NCBI GenBank assembly: GCA_029945375.1
Contig: CM057063.1
Coordinates: forward strand, 1,116,001 to 1,180,000
Reading direction: 5' to 3'
From: Agaricus subrufescens
Taxonomy: Eukaryota > Basidiomycota > Agaricomycetes > Agaricales > Agaricaceae
DNA length: 64,000 bases
Below, in pieces: positions 57,013 through 64,000 of the stretch. The notes beneath the pieces are model-generated. The model worked only from the letters and a program-made list of their open reading frames with translations, did not search any database and was not told where the DNA came from. The position numbers were made by a program, and so were the translations under genes. Every line of letters begins with the position of its first letter. The stretch's first letter is position 1.

Positions 57013-58484
57013 TTAATCAAATAGCTTATGTAATGCAAACGCAACCAATGCCAACTCGATCGTGAGTGGACTGGTATTATATAGATGTGCCCCGGATGTC
57101 CTACGCTCATCAGAGATGACGTTACTTCTCAGAAACAACGTACACCTACTGTGTTTGTGTAGGACTCTGGGAGGAAATTGAAGGAACATTAGATGATGAA
57201 TTCTCAGTGCCGGTGGGGTTGGGACGGTTTCCAACCGACCCTGAAGAATTAAAAACTGAGGTGGTATTGCTCTGCAAAGCCCACTCTATACCACCCATTA
57301 CATGCGACAAGAACAAGTCGTCCTAAACGTGGATGAAACAGATGATTCCTTCTTTACCACGTTGCTTACCTGCCAAGTTTCATTCAAATGGCCGAGACTC
57401 GTGTAAAAGCTGCGCCCGGCTGAACCGTTACTCTCCGTCCCTGCTCCGTGTTCCTGGTACCAGGCTATGTAAAGATGAGTACTCTGGTTTGCATGTGTTA
57501 TTGAGATTTATGTACCGATGGGGTGAGGTGAGCCTTGGTTAAACTTCCGGGTCCCATTGTCTACGGCCATAGAGGTGAAAGAAGCCTATCTTATATCACA
57601 GAGGTGTACTCACCAACGTAACTAGACTCATTAGCAGCAAGAACAACCACAGCTCCGAGAGAGCGGGGGTCGGATACAAAATTGTACCTACAAAGTCAGT
57701 CAGTGGATGTCTGTTCCCTGGCAGCGTGACCTTACATTTCATCTTTCACCATCCACGCAGATGGTAGCTTGGAGGTACTAGGATGGCTCGGTGGGACTAC
57801 GTCGACAATCTGGAAAAATGGACCGACATTATTTAGTCATTGTCGAGCGAGAGGCGCCAGGCGTACCGCATCTTGCAATTGAGCATGGTAGTCGAAATAT
57901 GATCCTACCTGAATATCAAGCCATTGTTATATCGCGGCGGATAAGATGCGCACCCAGCTCTTTCCCATACGCTGTCGTATTCCGGAGGCAGTCGCTAGCA
58001 GAGTGGACAGCTATGAAATTTCCTCCTTTATTCAGGTAATTCTGAAACGCCGTCTTCCCGCTGCTATCCAATACTAGCTGCAATTGAGTAAAAACCGTTA
58101 CAAGACATATATAAATGACGTACCTTCGCCGGTGGTGCTCAGGAAAAGAAGGGCGTCATACTTCTGTAAATTCTCGTCGGTAAATTGACCCTGATCCTCG
58201 GTCTGATCGAAAATGATATCGTCGGTAGACGTATGACTTTTCAGCGACTCGACAGCAGTGGGTATAGAGTCGTGTCTGAAGCCGACAGTCCGTGAGTAAA
58301 TGAGGACACGAGCAGGAGTCGCGCTGCCCAGGATAGCACAAAGGGAGATGGGTATCGCAAGAACGAGAGGCCACAGCCTGGAAGGAGGTCAGGAAGAAAG
58401 CAATGTGGCTGATCGCACATACATAATATCGGGTTAACACCGACCAATTCCAATGTCGCCCAGCAACGTATGACAATAAAACAT
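57013..58484 (-). CDS. ThuA-like (trehalose-utilisation fold) secreted or anchored protein
   Basis: ThuA-fold (class I glutamine-amidotransferase-like) protein of unknown activity, found in bacteria and fungi. The start is placed at MFYCHTLLGDIGIGR (58484), spliced to LWPLVLAIPISLCAIL, giving a signal-type hydrophobic stretch. Then RVLIYSRTVGFRHDSIPTAV, KYDALLFLSTTGE, FQNYLNKGGNFIAVHSASDC, YGKELGSYFDYHAQLQDA, VVPPSHPSTSKLPSAW, YNFVSDPRSLGAVVVLAANE, and AWYQEHGAGTESNGSAGRSF follow. The HVMGGIEWALQ end is diagnostic. A Ser/Thr/Asn-rich tail follows. The last intron (57149-57101) decides between an immediate stop and a hydrophobic end LTIELALVAFALHKLF. Small exons throughout; acceptors were chosen by frame. 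Confidence 0.75.
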
Positions 58485-58872
58485 TTCCACGACTTATGTT
58501 TATACATGCAGCAGACGCATCAGTTGAATGTCACGGCATACGCCGGCCGACATACGGCCCTGCTCAACGACAAGTTATATAAAGAACAGGTCATGTTCTC
58601 AGTTCTGGCCTAACGTTGATGATTGCGGATCAAACCGAGTTAACGCCATTTGATGTTTTTTTTCGAGAGGGTACAGAAAACTGAGTGAGAGGCTCATGGG
58701 CTCGAATTTCCACTCAAAAATGTAGATTAGATCACGTATTACAAAATTACTAGGTATTGAGTAGGAAGATAAATGGAAAAAGTGCGCACGCGATAATCTA
58801 ACGAAAACGCACAATAAGTAGTATTTTTGGAAGGACCAGGCTATATCTAAGGATCCAGAAGCCAGGAAGGAA
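58485..58872. other. Intergenic, no gene seen
   Basis: 388 bp upstream of the ThuA-like gene and downstream of the J-protein gene (both minus). AT-rich with no coding-like frame. It contains the ThuA-like promoter and the J-protein 3' UTR. Confidence 0.45.
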
Positions 58873-60672
58873 TCACTGATGCTGGCATTCAGCATTGTGG
58901 TCCCCGTATTCGTCGTCGTCGTCATCGTCGTCTAGCCAATCATCTTCATTGCCTTCACCGAACTGATGCGGAAAACCTTGGTCAAAGAAATTTGGTCCAG
59001 CTGCATACGAGCGAGAACGCACATCAGCCAGGTCAACTTCCTCGAAATTTGCTTCGTCCACTTCTGTGGGAAGCGGTTCTATATCCTGCTTCTTGGGTGG
59101 TAATAACGAAGCGAGTACCTGATGACAGTGTTTGAAAAAGTTTACACGAGTCACTGAATGCTCACCTGTTTGTCAACGGTGGCCAGCCATGAATCACTAG
59201 GCATTTCAAGAGAAAGAACAACATAAAGGTCGCCTCGCTGATCTGAGTGCTTGTATAGTGGCATTCCTTCACCGCGCAAGATGATAGTTTCATCCGGTTT
59301 AACTATTTTATTTCGCGGACTTGAAACCCTGATGCCGCGGCCATCAAGATGAGTAACAAGGATTCGAGAAAAACCAGTCAATGCTTCTGAAAGTGTAATT
59401 TTCACGCGAGTGAGAAGGTCATTTCCAGAGCGCTCAAATGATTCATGCGGTTTCGCCTTCAATTGGATGATCACATCGCCGGCAGGGACATCTGGCTGTG
59501 ACAGGTCAGACAAACAACTGGTACACACGGGAATGACCTACATCTTCCTGGTCACCAGCACCCGCGAGTACGATTCTTTGATGATCGGTCATACCCTTTT
59601 CAATGAATATTTCTTGGCGAACTTTGTCCTTGACGGTTTTAGACCCCTTGCACTTTTTACACCTGTTATAGTGTCAGAACCAAATTGCTGAGTGGCAGCC
59701 AACCTACCGATCCTTATCCTTGAGGAGCTCTCCAGTACCTTTACATTCCCGACACTGTGCCCGTGACGTCGCCAGTTGATTGGGTCCGATCTACGACGCG
59801 GTTGTCACTAAACATTCGAAATCCGGGTCAGCACCTACGTGTGTCTGCACAAAAGTCCAGCCTTTCCCGGAGCAGTTGAAACACGCCTTGGGCTTCGCTG
59901 CACCTTTCGCTCCAGATCTGGGAAAGACATTAGTTTGAGCTAATGCTAAATTCCAACGACATGCGTACCCTTTACACGTCGAGCAAAGAACTTCCTTCTC
60001 CATGTTCAATTTCACAGATTTACCGTTATATAAGTCTTCCAGCGTAACATCAAAAGGGACAATGGTGTCCTCTCCTTTTCTCCGCTTGGGTCCTGGTCCG
60101 AAGTTGAATCCAAATGAGGGTCCTGCTCCTCCCCCAAAAAACTGTTCAAAAATTTCGTCGAGCCCAGTTGCGGACGGTCCCTTCCCGTTCAATCCTTCCA
60201 TACCATGGGTATCATAAATATGCCGTGTTTGAGAATCACTCAGTACTTCATAACTATATGACGTATTGGTAACTGGAGACACGAAGAATATCACGACGTA
60301 CGCAGCCCCAATTTCTTGAAATTTTACTGCAGCTTCAGGATCATTAATGTTTTTGTCCTAGAGACGCATCACCAATGTGTCGTTGGATCAATGATGGATT
60401 GTACTGACTGGATGATGTTCCATCGCCTATATTGAGTTAAAGGATTATCGAGGCAACGGAACAAGCGGAAGACGAACCTTCTTCCGATAGGCCTTTTTTA
60501 TTTCGGCTGGATTGATAGAATGAGAGAAAGAACAGCACCGCGAAGTAGCAATCACCTTCACTTGCATCCGGGTTAATACCCAAAAGCTCATACAGCTCTG
60601 TCTCAACTGCCACTAGAACGATTCGTCAGACTGCAGCTATCGAAAGAAAAAATCGCGAAAGACCGACGCACT
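58873..60672 (-). CDS. YDJ1: Class A J-protein (Hsp40, Ydj1/DNAJA type) with CaaX end
   Basis: Co-chaperone of Hsp70. The start codon is divided: A at 60672, then a 59-nt intron, then TG at 60612-60611, giving MAVETELYELLGINPDASE. The J domain continues EIKKAYRKKAMEHHP/DKNIN, with HPD split by an intron, then YEVLSDSQTRHIYDTHGMEG. A Gly/Phe region follows (FFGGGAGPSFGFNFGPG). Four zinc motifs are present: CSTCKG, CFNCSG, CRECKG, CKKCKG. The C-terminal substrate domains include GAGDQEDVPAGDVIIQLKAK and RGEGMPLYKHSDQRGDLYVV. The end, DDDDDDDEYGDHNAECQHQ, finishes with CQHQ, a farnesylation-type CaaX box as in Ydj1 (CASQ). This suggests a cytosolic membrane-associated J-protein. The symbol is by homology; Xdj1-type is the alternative. 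Confidence 0.9.
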
Positions 60673-61178
60673 TATGCACGTGTGGAGAACTTTAGCGGAG
60701 GGAAGGGGGAAGAACAGAAGAAGGATATACGCGCTCTCGGCTGAGCTGACCTATTAGCGCGATATTAATATCTCTGAAGTAGACCAATGAAAATTTGAAT
60801 CGGAGTTTCAAACTATTATGTACAATTGTGAACCATTTCCCTAAGGCTTTCTTGCTGGAACCTTCCTCATTCCATCTCCTCACCAGGGTCTCCGAGCCAA
60901 TGTAAGTGGTCAACTCCTTGTTTCATTCTATCGCGGGATGCTTTTACATTATCTACATTGTCAAACACAATCCTTGTGGAAGACGAAAAAAATAACTGAT
61001 AACTCTCACTGGCACCCTGTCTTTGTGCTCATCCACTGACTCTCACTCTTCTAGTGCCTTCATCCCATGCTTGCCGTTTCTGGAATGTCTCTTTATTAAA
61101 AATAATACTAAGACTAATAAGGAACTTGTTTTCTTATTTCTTCTCCCATGTACCTGAACTATCGCCTTAGAACGCGAC
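60673..61178. promoter_or_regulatory. Divergent intergenic region, YDJ1-like / RCM1-like
   Basis: 506 bp between the divergent start regions of the J-protein and the rRNA methyltransferase. The 5' UTR of the J-protein extends leftward into it, because its first exon contains only one base of the start codon. An open frame at 60692-60913 (minus) has no domain. Confidence 0.45.
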
Positions 61179-63048
61179 ATGAATTTCTATTTTGACGCTG
61201 CTAATACGTTGGACCGGCTCGATGCCAGAGAGGGATCTATCAAAGGCATCATCGCCACGCTACCTGAGAAAACTCGGAAGAGAACCGGTGCACTGATCAT
61301 CGAAACACTAAAGTGTATGGCCCAGCACTGACCATCTACCGACGCTAGCTGAAATGCAATTGCTCAGATAAAATTCCTCTAACAGACGTCATTCAAAAAT
61401 CACAGCTGCTGAAACAAGAGAAAAAAATCAAATCCCAGAACCTTGCTTTAGTCCTTGTCCATGATCTGTTATTGGCAGGGGGGATACAAGCCGGGGATGG
61501 TCCTATCAAACAAGCTATCTTGCGGCATAAGACAAGGCTCAATGCAGAGTTTACCAAACTTAAGATCAAACAAAATGCTACAAGCAATCAGGACCTCACA
61601 CGAGAAGATGCCAGAGCTTGTAAGTCGCTGCATGTCAACGATATTTGTGATTCTATACCCTGAGCATAACAGCCCTAATACCGCGCTATGTTCGTGTCAA
61701 CACTCAGATATGGGCGAGTGACGATGCAATTGCATATTTTATTGAAAAAGGGTTTTCCCTTGGCGACCCTTTTCAGACGAGGTGCGCTCTGAATCATCAA
61801 CTCACAATTCCTCTCAAATTCAAAGGCCATTGTCCAAATCAGCAAATCGTTCGCAAAGGACCAGCACATTCCGGACCTCTTACTTTTTGCACCTCAAACA
61901 TCTTTCCAAGGCGATCTAGCCTACGCATCAGGAAAAATTATCCTGCAAGACAAAGCATCTTGTTTCCCGGCTTTTGTACTTTCTCCTCCTGCGCACGACA
62001 AATGTGTTGCCATAGATGCTACAGCCGCTCCGGGAAATAAAACCTCTCACCTCAGTGCGCTCATGAAGGGAAAGGGAAAAGTGCGTTATATTCGAGCAGA
62101 TCGTGGACACTCATTTAGCAACGATCAGATTTACGCTTTCGAACGCGACCGAAAGCGATTCAATACTCTTAAATCAATGCTTGCGAAGGCGCATTGCGAA
62201 AACGTTGAACCTCTCAATATTGATTTCCTCACAACAGATCCCTCAGATCCAGCGTACGCGTCAGTTACACATATGTAGGTCTCCTCTCGTTCACTGTACA
62301 TGGCGCTGCTCAGTGAGCATCCTGTAGTCTTCTTGACCCCTCATGCAGCGGTTCAGGAATAGTGAATCGTTTAGACCACCTTTTAACTGCTGGTCAGCTT
62401 TCCTTAATTTTTCCCTTGCCGTTGCTCAAATTATCCATCCTAGAGAACGACGATGACACTAATGACTCGGACCGACTCAATAAACTCGCAGCGTTCCAAC
62501 TTCAGATGATTAAACACGCCATGCGTTGTAAGTTTTCCGAGCTAAGCCTTGCGACAGCTTCATAATAATTTCAAGTTTCATCTGCACAGAAAATTGTTTA
62601 CTCTACTTGTAGTGTACATGCGATCGAGAACGAGAGAGTCGTTTCGTCGGCCCTAACTTCTGACGAGGCGATCGATACGGGGTGGGTGTTAGCACCCAGA
62701 GAGGAGGTCCTCCCCACGTGGCATCGGCGAGGTCTCCCAGAGGAGATGGATACGAGTATGAAATTCTGTTTTCTGACATAGTTGTTGACACGATCTTTTT
62801 CATCAGATGTCGTCTCCTCAGTTGTCCGCTGTCTACCCGGTGAAGATGCTACGAACGGCTTTTTTGTGTCTTGCTTTACTCGAAAAAGAGGGAAGAAGCG
62901 TAAAAAAGTAACCAACGCAGGGCAACAAAAGAAACGGGGCAGGAAGGTATGTGTTGCAATGGAACAAATAACTTAATACATATATGTATTTTGATGCTGT
63001 TACATCCAGAATCAAGACCATACAATGAGAGGAGCTGCATCAGATTAA
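61179..63048 (+). CDS. RCM1: 25S rRNA m5C methyltransferase (RCM1/NSUN5 type)
   Basis: NOL1/NOP2/Sun-family enzyme; yeast Rcm1 and human NSUN5 methylate a cytosine of the large rRNA. The start MNFYFDAANTLDRLDAREGS (61179) is followed by YKDVIQKSQLLKQEKKIKSQ and VLVHDLLLAGGIQAGDGPIK. The SAM domain has LYASGKIILQDKASCFPAF-like motif X (LAYASGKIILQDKASCFPAF), motif I AIDATAAPGNKTSHLSALM, and IYAFERDRKRFNTLKSML. The two cysteine motifs are intact: LLDPSCSGSGIVNRLDHLL and KIVYSTCSVHAIENERVV. The tail is basic (KKRGRK). Two ends are possible: reading on to TAA at 62976, or splicing a gtatgt..atccag intron (62948-63010) to NQDHTMRGAASD and TAA at 63046-63048, used here. Confidence 0.88.
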
Positions 63049-63224
63049 TTGATAGTTAGTTATGATTGATCAACATATACCCGCTGGATCATACAGGCTA
63101 CAAAAAGACATCGGTAACCTGTTGAGTGAGCGCGAAAATGAAGTTGTATCTGATAAAAACCTGTGCTAGTGAGACTTTCGGATGTTTAGTGCTATGTAAG
63201 GAGTTAATTGGATGATGAAACCGG

Positions 63225-64000
63225 TCAGCTGGGTTGTTGTTGAGCGTATTGGCCTTGATAGTAAGCGGCATAGTTAGAATAGTCTTGGGGCTGTTGGTAA
63301 CCAGCTTGTTGATAACCGGCGTACGCGTTACCTCCCGCGCCACCATAGCCTGCGCCTGGATAACCAGCTCCGTATCCTTGAGGAGGTCGATAGCCTTGCG
63401 ATTGCTGAGCAGCGGCAGGTTGCTGCCAGTTTTCGGGGCGACGCCAAGGAGGGATGTTAGAACCGCCTGCTGTTATGTCGTGACCCATACTAGCACCACC
63501 CCATGCTTTTCCTCCTTCCCCGCCACCATTTGCACCTTCACCTAACTCGGCCATCAAACTTGCGTACTCGGAATCAAAACCGCCTCTCATTTGTTGTTGC
63601 GGGCGGGGTGGTGCATTAGGATCTTTGTTGACAGTACAATCTCTTGCCATATGGCCGGCACTACCGCAAACATGGCAGATAATGTTAGCAGTGAAGTTGC
63701 GTTGCTCAGGACAATCGTATTTGCGATGTCCAATGCCACCACAATTCTGACAAATCTGGTTTTCATCGTCACGCAAAGTGCCGTTCAAAGCAGCAAGTTC
63801 TCGAAGTTGGTCTCGCTTGTGGACATTTTGACCTTCTGGAGTGGAAGCCGCCTGAGGGTTTGTCTAACGTCAAATCATTTCAATGATGCAACCAATGTGA
63901 CCTACCGTCTCAATAACTCTATTAATCATCTTGACACAGGCAGCTACTTTGTCCTCAGAATCAGCAATGACAAGGCAATGAAGATCTTCCTCTGCATCTT
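63225..64000 (-). CDS. MSL5: Branchpoint-binding protein SF1/BBP, 3' part (gene continues past right edge)
   Basis: Recognises the branchpoint sequence early in spliceosome assembly. The visible part starts within the KH/QUA2 region ([20 protein letters not shown] then [12 protein letters not shown]). After an intron it runs [40 protein letters not shown], and two CCHC zinc knuckles: [14 protein letters not shown] and [14 protein letters not shown]. It then has a Gly/Ala/Tyr/Gln-rich low-complexity tail ([20 protein letters not shown]) ending [10 protein letters not shown], stop at 63225. The N-terminal Hsp_BBP domain and most of the KH domain lie outside the window. Given the dense introns here, this gene is central to the organism's splicing. 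Converges on RCM1. Confidence 0.92.

Noticed and set aside
1..64000. A biosynthetic or defence gene cluster
   Set aside because: No PKS, NRPS, terpene synthase, P450, NLR or toxin-type gene is visible; the genes are mostly unrelated housekeeping functions.
1..64000. Transposable elements
   Set aside because: No reverse transcriptase, integrase or transposase domain and no convincing LTR or terminal inverted repeat was found by eye.

Overview
This window looks like a gene-dense chromosomal segment from a filamentous basidiomycete, most likely a mushroom-forming Agaricomycete. Almost every gene is cut by many short introns (mostly 45-65 nt, GT..AG, donors such as gtaagt, gtacgt and gtgagt). 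Neighbours are packed head-to-head or tail-to-tail with 60-350 bp gaps. The gene set is eukaryotic housekeeping plus a few families typical of mushrooms: a DUF6593-like protein, a secreted berberine-bridge-type FAD oxidase and single-exon orphan proteins. No transposon, rRNA, tRNA, CRISPR or secondary-metabolite cluster was recognised. Gene ends and splice sites were worked out by hand from reading frames and splice consensus, not from alignments.

Layout. 1-8.5 kb: neutral trehalase (minus), the FG nucleoporin Nup49/Nup58 (plus) and a conserved protein of unknown function (minus). 8.5-21.4 kb: MIC60 (minus) divergent from an ATG22-like transporter (plus), an alpha-arrestin with two PPxY motifs, a class-16 lysine methyltransferase divergent from a PMP47/ANT1-type carrier, and the dynactin actin-related protein ARP10. 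21.7-31.4 kb: a stand-alone glycosyltransferase-like protein related to the N-terminal half of plant L-arabinokinase, head-to-head with a large paladin-like gene carrying three CX5R signatures; then a DUF6593-like gene. 31.4-33.7 kb is the largest empty stretch. 33.7-43.1 kb: two paralogous LSB1/PIN3-type SH3 genes in opposite orientation flank pICln and the large nucleoporin Nup159/Nup214. 43.5-52.5 kb: a Nudix CoA diphosphatase, an orphan coiled-coil protein, the fused biotin enzyme DTBS-DAPA aminotransferase and the FAD oxidase. 52.6-64 kb: VPS34, tRNA 2'-phosphotransferase TPT1, a ThuA-like protein, a class A J-protein with a CaaX box, the rRNA m5C methyltransferase RCM1/NSUN5, and the 3' part of the branchpoint-binding protein (SF1/BBP), which runs off the right edge.

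How the genes relate. This is not an operon or a metabolic cluster. Several genes touch common processes: nuclear pore (NUP49, NUP159), autophagy and endosomes (ATG22-like, VPS34), Rsp5/Nedd4 adaptors (arrestin, the PPNY-bearing SH3 protein), and RNA maturation (TPT1, RCM1, BBP, pICln). The most unusual observations concern gene structure: a 9-nt microexon inside a trehalase catalytic signature, runs of 14-27-nt exons in the ATG22-like gene, a J-protein start codon split by an intron, a ThuA gene whose last intron decides between a soluble and a hydrophobic-tailed product, and an inverted SH3 pair with matching intron positions.
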